Positions 53,601 through 62,001 of a DNA stretch of 64,000 bases are shown here, piece by piece; positions within the stretch are counted from its first letter, which is position 1; each line of letters opens with the position of its first letter. The translations under genes were made by a program, and so were the position numbers. A model generated the notes under the pieces. It was not told the origin of the DNA, did no database searches, and was given only the letters and a program-made list of their open reading frames with translations. This stretch comes from Planctomycetota bacterium. Lineage in GTDB: Bacteria; Planctomycetota; Planctomycetia; Planctomycetales; Planctomycetaceae. The stretch covers positions 1 to 64,000 of the forward strand of contig JACTNB010000023.1 of assembly GCA_014584345.1 (NCBI GenBank). The letters are read 5' to 3'.

Positions 53601-54895
53601 TGGCCTCGGTTCTTGTCTTTGCCTTACATCCGTTTGTGGGGAGATGCATCACAGCTCTCCTCCTGGCCGTGTCTCTGCAGGCGGCATTACTGCACACTGC
53701 TGATTGGCCTCAGTTCCGCGGGCCGAATCGCGATGGCAGATCGCCAGAGACCGGTTTGCTGAAGAAGTGGCCAGATGGTGGACCTAAGTTGCTGCGTACG
53801 ATCAGCGGCTTTGGCGGAGGATACTCTTCGCCGGTGATCGCGGGCGAGCGCATCTACATTTCCGGTAAAGTTAGGGACGAACTTAAGCTCTTCTGCCTTG
53901 ATCAATCGGGAAACAAGATCTGGGAAACGCCGCACGGTTTGGCCTTCCGCGAGTCCGACGCACCCCATTCGCCTTATCCAGGTGCACGAGCGGCTCCAAC
54001 CATCGACGGAAACACGATCTATCTACTCGGCGGCCTGGGACGACTGGCCGCTTACCGCACCCGCGATGGCGAGCTGATCTGGTCAGTCGATGTCGTGAAA
54101 GAACTCGGCGGACGCGTGCCGCCTTGGGGTTACACCGAGTCGGTGCTGATCGATGGCGACAAACTGATTTTTTCGCCAGGAAGTGAATCGAAGGGGACGT
54201 TTGCCGCGTTGGACAAGAAGACCGGTCGATTGATTTGGCAAAGTAGAGACGTTACCGAGCGAGCTGAATACGGCTCTCCGATTCTGATAGAAACCGATGG
54301 CGTGAGACAAGTTGTCACGATGAGCCGTGGTGGTCTGGTCGCTGTCTCGCCAGACAACGGCAAGTTGCTCTGGCGACACAACCGCGTAGCGAAGATGGGA
54401 ACTCCTGAGTCGACCACCGCCCACGGCAATTCGCCCGTGTACGCTGATGGCTATGTCTTCGAGGCGACAGCCTACCATACCCGCGGCGGCTGCGCGGTGT
54501 CTCTCAAGCCGGCGCCCAACGGACTTGAAGCGGAACTCGCCTGGGAAAAATCCAAGTTAAATTGTGAACATGGTGGCTACGTGGTTGTTGATGGCCATAT
54601 CTATATGAATCAGGGAGCGGGCTGGAGTTGCCTGGAACTGAAGACTGGCAAGGAACGATGGTCCGGTCGCGGGCCGGGAAAAGGTTCGATCATCTACGCC
54701 GACGGTATGCTCTATTGCCTTGGAGAAAATGGAAGGATGGGGCTCATCGAGGCCAAGCCCGACGAATTCAATCAGGTCAGCGTGTTTGATTTGCCAGAAG
54801 GCGAAGGCCGGTGCTGGACGCATCCGGTGATCAATGATGGCAAGCTTTATCTGCGCTGGGGCGACAAGCTTCATGTGTATAAAATTCAAAATTAG
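53600..54895 (+). CDS. PQQ-type beta-propeller repeat protein
   Basis: About 431 residues, start ATG overlapping the previous TGA. After an N-terminal membrane segment (CITALLLAVSLQAALLHTADW) comes WPQFRGPNRDGRS, typical of planctomycete exported propellers, and then propeller blades (GERIYISGKV, IDGNTIYLLGGLGRLAAYRT, YADGYVFEATAYHTRGG, VVDGHIYMNQGAGWSCLELK). BamB/PQQ-like fold; no evidence that PQQ is bound. Translationally coupled to the DUF1501 gene. Confidence 0.88.
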   Translation: MASVLVFALHPFVGRCITALLLAVSLQAALLHTADWPQFRGPNRDGRSPETGLLKKWPDGGPKLLRTISGFGGGYSSPVIAGERIYISGKVRDELKLFCLDQSGNKIWETPHGLAFRESDAPHSPYPGARAAPTIDGNTIYLLGGLGRLAAYRTRDGELIWSVDVVKELGGRVPPWGYTESVLIDGDKLIFSPGSESKGTFAALDKKTGRLIWQSRDVTERAEYGSPILIETDGVRQVVTMSRGGLVAVSPDNGKLLWRHNRVAKMGTPESTTAHGNSPVYADGYVFEATAYHTRGGCAVSLKPAPNGLEAELAWEKSKLNCEHGGYVVVDGHIYMNQGAGWSCLELKTGKERWSGRGPGKGSIIYADGMLYCLGENGRMGLIEAKPDEFNQVSVFDLPEGEGRCWTHPVINDGKLYLRWGDKLHVYKIQN

Positions 54896-54912
54896 ACACG
54901 GACCACGAGACC

Positions 54913-55176
54913 ATGACCATTCACTACCAATCGCTTGTCAGCGTTCGCGAGCACGCTAAGAAACTACATGTCCATCTCACCGAGATCCCGGACACCGCGT
55001 CTCAACCTCCCTATCAGCACAAGCTCGTTGCCGAAGAGGCCTTTTACTTACTGTAAGGTTCGGCTGAAAATCGCTACGATGGGAAGTTGATCAAGGCCGG
55101 ACGGGGTGATGTTGTTTTCATTCCGTCCGGCGTCCGACACGCGGAGATCAATTACAGGATGCCCCACCATGCATAA
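54913..55176 (+). pseudogene. cupin-domain protein with one nonsense codon
   Basis: 87 codons: LTEIPDTASQPPYQHKLVAEEAFYLL, TAA at 55054-55056, then GSAENRYDGKLIKAGRGDVVFIPSGVRHAEI. Cupins usually read EAFYLLEGSAE at this place, so a single GAA-to-TAA type change explains the stop. The His/Glu metal ligands of the cupin are otherwise visible. The end overlaps the following hydrolase start by eight bases. Confidence 0.75.
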
Positions 55177-56194
55177 CAGATTCACGACATTAACGAACCC
55201 ATTTGCTTCCCTTCGCTCGACTTTGGCACTCTTGTTGGCTGTGGCACTCATTGTTGGCCTATTGCCCGGCAATGCCGCTGTTGCGATCGCGCAGGAGCAG
55301 AGTAACTCCGGCTCGAATGCCCCGAAGAAGCTGGATCGTTGGGACCGGCAACCCCATCTGACCGAGGTGGCCGTCCGCGCTGAGCAGCGCATTTACAAAT
55401 CCACCCCGCAGGGAGATCTGAAGCTGCATCTCTGGTCACCGAAAACGGGTGGCAAGGACAGGCCCTGCATCGTGTTCTTCTTCGGCGGTGGCTGGAATAG
55501 TGGAACGTATAGACAGTTTGCCCGGCAGTCCGCCTACCTTGCCAGCCGAGGCATGGTGGCCGCATGTGCTGAATATCGAGTCCGCAAAACGCACAATACA
55601 ACGCCCGATGTCTGCGTGGAGGACGCGAAGAGCGCCATCCGCTGGGTTCGGGCACATGCTGAAGAACTCGGGATTGCCCCATCCATGGTGATTGCTGCTG
55701 GAGGCTCCGCAGGTGGGCATCTCGCGGCTGCGACCGCACTGGTTCCCGGATTTGACGCCGAGGGGGACGATCTTTCCATCTCCGCCATCCCCAACGCGAT
55801 GGTGCTGTACAACCCCGGGACCAACCCATCGCTATCGGGTCGCAGTGTGGTGCGCAGCCAAGACGGGAAGGACATCACCAAAGCCATCTCGCCGACGCTG
55901 TTTATCCACGAAAAAACGCCGCCGGCGATCCTCTTCTACGGCACTGAAGATACCAACGGCCTGGCGCAGGGCATCGAGTACTCCGCCAAGGCAAGAGAAC
56001 TTAATCTCGATGTCGAACTGTGGCTGGCCCCAGACCAACCCCATGGCTTTTTCAACGACAGCCCTTGGCTCGAAGTCACCACGATGCGTTTGGACAAGTA
56101 TCTCACCCGGCTTGGCTACCTGAGCGGGGAACCCACGGTTGTCTTGCCCGACAACGCGCCCTCGCTGAAACAGGACAGGGACACAAAGCCATGA
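55169..56194 (+). CDS. secreted alpha/beta-hydrolase (BD-FAE/lipase-like esterase)
   Basis: About 341 residues from ATG 55169. N-terminal signal (LALLLAVALIVGLLPGNAAVAIA). Hydrolase core: oxyanion FFFGGGWNSGTY, ASRGMVAACAEYRVRKTH, nucleophile MVIAAGGSAGGHLAAATAL, and a late Asp/His region (LWLAPDQPHGFFND). Esterase of the carbohydrate-active type; substrate unknown. A longer frame from 55106 overlaps the cupin remnant and is rejected. Confidence 0.85.
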   Translation: MHNRFTTLTNPFASLRSTLALLLAVALIVGLLPGNAAVAIAQEQSNSGSNAPKKLDRWDRQPHLTEVAVRAEQRIYKSTPQGDLKLHLWSPKTGGKDRPCIVFFFGGGWNSGTYRQFARQSAYLASRGMVAACAEYRVRKTHNTTPDVCVEDAKSAIRWVRAHAEELGIAPSMVIAAGGSAGGHLAAATALVPGFDAEGDDLSISAIPNAMVLYNPGTNPSLSGRSVVRSQDGKDITKAISPTLFIHEKTPPAILFYGTEDTNGLAQGIEYSAKARELNLDVELWLAPDQPHGFFNDSPWLEVTTMRLDKYLTRLGYLSGEPTVVLPDNAPSLKQDRDTKP

Positions 56195-56299
56195 TGACAA
56201 TCAGCATCCTGAAGTGCTGTAGCGTCGTTCCGTTACCTAGCCTTCCAATCTCGCGACTTGCCGCCAACGTAATCCAGAGAAAAACACCAGGAATGTGAC

Positions 56300-57061
56300 A
56301 TGGATGAACAAACGCTGTTTTCGCTGATGGTGGACCTGCATCGGGATGGAACACGTCAGGGACCCGGCAGCGATGACGAGACTCTCCGCGCACTGGAATT
56401 GACACGATTCGACCGGAGTTCAACGCTTAAGATTGCTGACATTGGTTGCGGCACCGGGGCATCGACTCTGGCTCTCGCGAAGATGCTTCCCAATGCCAGT
56501 ATTACGGCCATCGATCTTTTTCCGGAATTCCTCGAAATCCTGAAGGAGCGAGCAAGTGCAACGGGCTGTGCAGGAAAAATTGAAACACGCGCGGAATCGA
56601 TGGCGTCACTTTCTTTGTCGGCAGAATCCTACGACCTGCTCTGGTCGGAGGGGGCGATTTACAACATGGGATTCAGCAACGGCATCCACGCCTGGCGACC
56701 CTTTCTACGCTCCGATGGCATGCTTGTCGTTTCAGAGATTACGTGGCTGCGTCCCGATCCGCCGAAAGAAATCCTGGAACACTGGAGCGCCGAGTATCCC
56801 GAGATCGCGACGGCTCCGGAAAAAATCGCCACGCTCGAATCCGCTGGCTACGATCTGGCAGGCTACTTTGTGCTTCCATCGAGTTGCTGGATCGAGAACT
56901 ATTACAATCCGACCGAACAACGAATCCCTGGCTTTCTGGAACGTCATCCTGATTCGCCAGAGGCCGTCCAGGTGGTCGAACTGGAACGGCAGGAAGCTGA
57001 CCTGTATCGACGGTACAAGGATGACTTCAGCTATGGATTTTATGTTGCACGCAAGCGATGA
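56300..57061 (+). CDS. class I SAM-dependent methyltransferase
   Basis: 253 residues with motif I IADIGCGTGASTLALAKMLP, an acidic residue ending strand 2 (ITAIDLFPEFLEIL), and LLWSEGAIYNMGFSNGIHAW at the position of motif IV. The C-terminal part (WIENYYNPTEQRIPGFLERH) is typical of small-molecule methyltransferases. It sits between an esterase and a sulfatase with about 100-base gaps, so co-regulation is uncertain. Confidence 0.87.
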   Translation: MDEQTLFSLMVDLHRDGTRQGPGSDDETLRALELTRFDRSSTLKIADIGCGTGASTLALAKMLPNASITAIDLFPEFLEILKERASATGCAGKIETRAESMASLSLSAESYDLLWSEGAIYNMGFSNGIHAWRPFLRSDGMLVVSEITWLRPDPPKEILEHWSAEYPEIATAPEKIATLESAGYDLAGYFVLPSSCWIENYYNPTEQRIPGFLERHPDSPEAVQVVELERQEADLYRRYKDDFSYGFYVARKR

Positions 57062-57166
57062 ACCGAAGCCGCGAAAACACCAAAACGGTTACGGCGAAGT
57101 GGCGGCGCGGCTATCAGCGTTGGCGTCATACGGTATGAATTAAACTGGTCGGCCAAGAAAGTAGAA

Positions 57167-58567
57167 ATGAAACACCTTGTCTGCTTACTGCTGTTTTTCT
57201 CCGTATCGCTGGCCCAGGCCGATGATCGTCCCAACTTCGTTGTCATCATGGTGGATGACATGGGCTACGCTGGCGTCAGTTGTTTTGGAAACCCGTCTTT
57301 CAAGACACCCGAGATTGATCGCCTCGCCGCCGAGGGAATGCGGCTGACGGATTTCCATTCTTCGGGAACCGTCTGCTCGCCGACGCGGGCCGGGTTGCTG
57401 ACAGGACGCTATCAACAACGCGCTGGTATCGAAGCCGTGATTCATCCGCACCGCGAGCATCCCGAACACCGCAAAGGATTGCAAAAGACGGAAGTGACTT
57501 TTGCTGAGTTGTTACAGTCGGTGGGCTACGCCACCGCCTTGATCGGCAAATGGCATCAGGGCTACGTGCACAATTCAGATGACTATCATCCGCAGAATCA
57601 CGGGTTCGACGAGTTCATCGGCTACCACAGCGGCAACATTGATTTCATCAGTCACGTGGGTGACCACAACGAACACGATTGGTGGCACGGACGCGAAGAG
57701 ACCAAGGAAGAAGGGTACGTCACGGACTTGATCAATCAGTACGCGCTGGAGTTCATCGAACGCAACCAAGAAGGTCCGTTTTGTCTCTACATTCCCCATC
57801 TGGCGATTCATAACCCCGTGCAAGTTCGCGGTGACCCGGTGCGCAGGACGGAAGAAGGCTGGAACCGCTGGAAACCGGCCGATGAAGCCGAGCGCATTGA
57901 GAAGTATCGCGGCATGACGCTGCCGATCGATGAGGGTGTGGGGCAGATTCGCGAAAAGCTGGTCAGCCTCGAAATTGATCGCAAGACGCTGGTTCTATTT
58001 TTCTCGGACAACGGCGCTGCAGCCTACGATTTCCCCAGCGGCAGCCCGAACTTGCGAGGCAACAAGGGGAGTGTCTACGAGGGCGGTCACAAGGTCCCGT
58101 TCATTGCCTGGTGGCCTAGCAGGATTGCACCGGGTAGCGAGAGCGACATCCCCGGTATCACGCTGGATATCATGCCCACGCTGCTGTCACTTGCTGGTTT
58201 GGAGCCTCCGGCGGATCGACCGCTCGATGGGATCGATCTCTCTCCCGTGCTTTTGAAGCAGCAACGCATCCCTGAACGTCCGCTGTACTGGGCCTCGCTC
58301 GACAACGGCGGCAATCGTTCTGAAGCGATGCGCGACGGACCATGGAAGCTGGTGGTACAACATCCCCAGGCTCGGAAAGGGAGCTTTGAGAACGAGCAGT
58401 TGGAACTCTACCGGCTCGACGAGGACTCGTCCGAGAAGACCGATCTGGCTGGCGAGGAACCCGATCGTGCGGTCACCATGCTGAACCGTCTCAAGACCTG
58501 GTACGCCGAGACGCAGAAGAACGCCACGCCTCAGGTCGGGGGTTGGCTTAAGATGGGAAGACAATGA
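57167..58567 (+). CDS. secreted sulfatase (formylglycine type)
   Basis: 466 residues. Signal peptide, PNFVVIMVDDMGYAGVSCFG with metal-binding Asp pair, formylglycine site TVCSPTRAGLLTGRYQQRAG, GKWHQGYVHN, VLFFSDNGAAAYDFPSG, and RGNKGSVYEGGHKVPFIAWW. Its last four bases overlap the start of the DUF1592 cytochrome gene, so the two are co-expressed. Confidence 0.93.
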   Translation: MKHLVCLLLFFSVSLAQADDRPNFVVIMVDDMGYAGVSCFGNPSFKTPEIDRLAAEGMRLTDFHSSGTVCSPTRAGLLTGRYQQRAGIEAVIHPHREHPEHRKGLQKTEVTFAELLQSVGYATALIGKWHQGYVHNSDDYHPQNHGFDEFIGYHSGNIDFISHVGDHNEHDWWHGREETKEEGYVTDLINQYALEFIERNQEGPFCLYIPHLAIHNPVQVRGDPVRRTEEGWNRWKPADEAERIEKYRGMTLPIDEGVGQIREKLVSLEIDRKTLVLFFSDNGAAAYDFPSGSPNLRGNKGSVYEGGHKVPFIAWWPSRIAPGSESDIPGITLDIMPTLLSLAGLEPPADRPLDGIDLSPVLLKQQRIPERPLYWASLDNGGNRSEAMRDGPWKLVVQHPQARKGSFENEQLELYRLDEDSSEKTDLAGEEPDRAVTMLNRLKTWYAETQKNATPQVGGWLKMGRQ

Positions 58568-60555
58568 TGGAGGCGAATGCGAGAATAATGACCATGCCAC
58601 GCCAAATTCAATTCATTCGCCGGACCGCCGCAGTCTTGTTGGCTTGCAACCTGATCCCCGGCCTACTGTCGGGCGCTGCCACTGTTGCCATCGCCGAGGA
58701 GCGGGACGATCCCGCCCTTCAGTCCAACGATGCTCAAGCTGAAGCAGAACTTCGGGCCGATGCTGAGAGAACATTCAAGAAGAAGGTCGAACCGTTCGTC
58801 AAGAAGTATTGCATTAGTTGCCATGGGCCCCGACCCGAGGCGGGCATCAACCTTCAGTCGGCGCTCCAAAGTCCCGGCGCTACTTCTTCTTTTCTGCATT
58901 GGAAGAAAGCGGTCGCGAACGTCAAGTTGCACGACATGCCACCTGACGATGCCGACACGATCCCGACCGATGATGAGCGCCGCCAATTCATCGAATGGAT
59001 CAGCAAGCTCAAGTACCTGGCGCCGCGCGATCCCGGTCCCTTCGTGATCCGTCGCTTGAGCAAGGTAGAGTATCGAAACACGCTCCATGACCTGTACGGC
59101 GTGGCCCCGTCAATCGCCGACAGCCTGCCTGAGGAGGTCGTCGGGGAGGGTTATCTCAACTCGATCTCCCCCCTGCAGTCGGAGTTGTTTCTCGACATCG
59201 CCAACAAGGTGATCGATCAGGTCGTGGCACCGGAGGGTCAGCCGCCCACCGAAGTTCAGAAACGCCTGTTCGGTGAGTCACCCCCCCGCGACGTCGATCT
59301 CCGCGAGGCGGCGCGAAACGTTGCACGCTCGCTGGCTCGCGATGCTTACCGTCGTCCCCCCACCGAGGCAGAGCTGGATGTCCTGGTGGGCATCTTTGAT
59401 CTCGGCCGCGAGAACAAACTGAGCTACACGGCTTCGCTGAGCCTGATGTGGAAGGCGATCCTCGTTTCTCCGCAATTCCTCTTCATCACGCCCGCAGGGG
59501 AGGTCGATTCGAAGGACTCAATCGTGCCGCTGGATGACTATCAATTGGCCTCCCGTCTTTCCTATCTGTTGTGGTCGGCTCCGCCTGATGCCGAACTGTC
59601 CGGTCTGGCTGACAAGGGCGAACTCCGCAAGCCCGAAGTGCTGCGAGCGCAAGCGGAGCGTCTGCTGATCCATCCGCGTGCGCGAGCCCTGTTCGACGGC
59701 TTCGGTGCCCAGTGGCTGGGCGTGAATGGTCTGGAGCGTCAGACCTTTGACCCGGACGTTTTCCCGCAGATGACCCCCGTGTTGCGAAAGGCTATGGTGG
59801 AAGAAGCTCGCTTGTTTTTCGAGAGCATCGTGCGCGAGAATCAGCCCGTGTTTCGGTTTGTGGACAGCGACTACACCTTCCTGAATGAGCCGCTTGCGGC
59901 AATTTACGGACTGGAGCAATCCGTTCAAGGCCCCACGATGCGGCGGGTTAAGCTCGAGAATCCGAACCGCGGAGGAATCCTCGGCATGCCAGCCACGCTG
60001 GCGACGACGTCGTTTCCTAACCGAACGAGCCCCGTCAAGCGTGGTGTTTGGGTCCTCGAGCAGATCCTGGGAGAACGCGTCCCTCCGCCTCCGCCGAACG
60101 TCCCCGAACTCGAAGAGCAGGAGCAGAAGAACCTGGAAGGATTGACTCTGCGTCAGCGGACCGAGTTACACCAATCGGAACCGACTTGCGCCAACTGTCA
60201 CAGGGTACTCGACCCAATCGGTTTCGGGTTAGAGAACTTCGACGCGATTGGGCGATGGCGCGAAAAAGATGACGTAGGCGTCAAGATCGACGCAGCAGGG
60301 AAACTTCCCAACGGAGAGAGCTTTTCCACTCCCGCAGAATTGAAAAGACTGTTGGCCGAACGAAAGGCAGACCTGGCTCGAAACCTGACTGAACGACTGA
60401 TGGCTTACGCACTCGGTCGACAACTGGAAGGCTACGATGAAATCGTGATCGACCAACTGATAGTCAAGATCGCCCCGGACGACTATCGAATGCGGACGAT
60501 GATCCTTGAAGTCATCACCAGTTACTTGTTCACGCACCGCAAAGTCAAAGGATGA
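58564..60555 (+). CDS. planctomycete cytochrome c protein, DUF1587/DUF1592/DUF1588/DUF1585
   Basis: 663 residues; several Met near the start (58564, 58588, 58594) precede a signal peptide (TAAVLLACNLIPGLLSGAATVAIA). Haem c motif CISCH in KKYCISCHGPRPEAG, then VIRRLSKVEYRNTLHDLYGV (DUF1587), AYRRPPTEAELDVLV and LASRLSYLLWSAPPDAEL (DUF1592), NRGGILGMPATLATTSFPNRT with PTCANCHRVLDPIGFGLENFD (DUF1588), and a C-terminal DUF1585 block. Overlaps the DUF1552 gene by four bases, its standard partner. Confidence 0.92.
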   Translation: MMEANARIMTMPRQIQFIRRTAAVLLACNLIPGLLSGAATVAIAEERDDPALQSNDAQAEAELRADAERTFKKKVEPFVKKYCISCHGPRPEAGINLQSALQSPGATSSFLHWKKAVANVKLHDMPPDDADTIPTDDERRQFIEWISKLKYLAPRDPGPFVIRRLSKVEYRNTLHDLYGVAPSIADSLPEEVVGEGYLNSISPLQSELFLDIANKVIDQVVAPEGQPPTEVQKRLFGESPPRDVDLREAARNVARSLARDAYRRPPTEAELDVLVGIFDLGRENKLSYTASLSLMWKAILVSPQFLFITPAGEVDSKDSIVPLDDYQLASRLSYLLWSAPPDAELSGLADKGELRKPEVLRAQAERLLIHPRARALFDGFGAQWLGVNGLERQTFDPDVFPQMTPVLRKAMVEEARLFFESIVRENQPVFRFVDSDYTFLNEPLAAIYGLEQSVQGPTMRRVKLENPNRGGILGMPATLATTSFPNRTSPVKRGVWVLEQILGERVPPPPPNVPELEEQEQKNLEGLTLRQRTELHQSEPTCANCHRVLDPIGFGLENFDAIGRWREKDDVGVKIDAAGKLPNGESFSTPAELKRLLAERKADLARNLTERLMAYALGRQLEGYDEIVIDQLIVKIAPDDYRMRTMILEVITSYLFTHRKVKG

Positions 60556-61937
60556 ATACCATGAATCTCCACTCGCCGATCAATCGTCGCACCATGCTGA
60601 AAGGTGCTGGCGTCTCCCTCGCACTGCCGCTGCTCGAATCCGTCGGCTGGACCGCTGGCGTCAATCCCGCCAAACCGCCGGTACGGCTCGGGTTCATGTA
60701 CATGCCACACGGCGTCATCATGGATGAGTTCTGGCCAGAGAGCCCGGAGACGTATCACACGTCACCACCGCCAGCGATCGAGTCACTCCGGCCGATCCTG
60801 GACCAGTGCCTGATAATGAAGGGCATTTCCGGTGTGCCGATCGCGCCGTTTGGTGGCGCGCCGCACGCGCTGGAGTTGTCGACATGGCTCACGGCCACGC
60901 TCCCGGATGCAGATACACGCAGCCGCATCAATATCGCGATCTCGGCCGACCAGATCATGGCAAACTACGTGGGGGCCCACACATTGCTGCCCTCACTCGA
61001 GCTGGCGACTATGCCGCAGACGTGGAAGGAGAACCAGGCGGGGTTGCACGAGGCATACTACTCGCATTGCAGCTATCGCTCGCCCACGCAGCCCGTTCCT
61101 GCCGAAATCGATCCGCGGAACGTGCTTAACCGTCTCTTCGGGAAGCAGGGTCAGGCCGGGCGGGTCACCACGGCCAATCCTCTCGACCGGCAGATGCTTG
61201 ACCGGGTGCTCGGCGGAGCACGCGACCTGCGCCGGACGTTGGCCAGGACCGACCAGCAGAAGCTCGACGAGTACCTCGACAGCGTCCGATCCGTGGAACG
61301 ACGAATTGCTGCCATCGAAACGCGTCAGAAGGAGGCGGCCCTCGAGAAAGCAGGCGTCCGCACTTCCAAACGCGACACCAACGACTCCCCCCCAATTGAA
61401 GTCAGGATCCCCGAAGGGGACAAACGGAGCGAGTACATGCAGGTTATGTGCGATCTGAACGTGTTGGCATTTCAGACCGACACGACTCGCGTCTGCACCT
61501 ACATCGGGTCCACGCCTAACGGCGTGTCTTACCCCGAGCTAGGCTTCACGGACAAGCACCACTCACAAACGCACCACGAGAACCGGGAAGAAATGGTCCG
61601 CAAGGTGGCAGCAATCACGAAGTTCAACATCGACCAGTTTGCCTATATGGTCAACAAGATGGCCAACCTCCGCGAAGGGGACGGCACGCTGCTCGATAAC
61701 TGCATCATGATGTGGGGCTCCGGCCTGGAAGACGGCAACAAGCACACCCGGGAGAATCTCCCCTTCATCATCGCTGGCACAGGAGGCGGTACCATCAACT
61801 CGGGCCGCTTTCTGCCGGACGTGCAGGGTAATCAGGGCGACTTGTTGACTACTTTACTGGCCTGCGCCGGTGTGCCCGTGGACCGCCCTCTCGGCATCGC
61901 GACAAAGCAAATCACGCAGATCTTCGCCGATGTCTGA
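60552..61937 (+). CDS. DUF1552 secreted protein
   Basis: 461 residues. N-terminal signal with INRRTMLKGAGVSLALPLLES, resembling a Tat signal. Conserved DUF1552 text: RLGFMYMPHGVIMDEFWPE, LKGISG-like MKGISGVPIAPFG, RINIAISADQIMANYVG, YTYIGSTPNG-like CTYIGSTPNGVSYPELG and HHENREEMVRKVAAI. Always found next to DUF1592 cytochromes in this phylum; the pair is exported together. Biochemical role unproven. Confidence 0.92.
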   Translation: MNTMNLHSPINRRTMLKGAGVSLALPLLESVGWTAGVNPAKPPVRLGFMYMPHGVIMDEFWPESPETYHTSPPPAIESLRPILDQCLIMKGISGVPIAPFGGAPHALELSTWLTATLPDADTRSRINIAISADQIMANYVGAHTLLPSLELATMPQTWKENQAGLHEAYYSHCSYRSPTQPVPAEIDPRNVLNRLFGKQGQAGRVTTANPLDRQMLDRVLGGARDLRRTLARTDQQKLDEYLDSVRSVERRIAAIETRQKEAALEKAGVRTSKRDTNDSPPIEVRIPEGDKRSEYMQVMCDLNVLAFQTDTTRVCTYIGSTPNGVSYPELGFTDKHHSQTHHENREEMVRKVAAITKFNIDQFAYMVNKMANLREGDGTLLDNCIMMWGSGLEDGNKHTRENLPFIIAGTGGGTINSGRFLPDVQGNQGDLLTTLLACAGVPVDRPLGIATKQITQIFADV

Positions 61938-62001
61938 ACGACCGGTCAGCCTCATTCGACACCGATCAATTCCCCGTCAACCCCGTCGGCTGACCCGGCG
62001 C

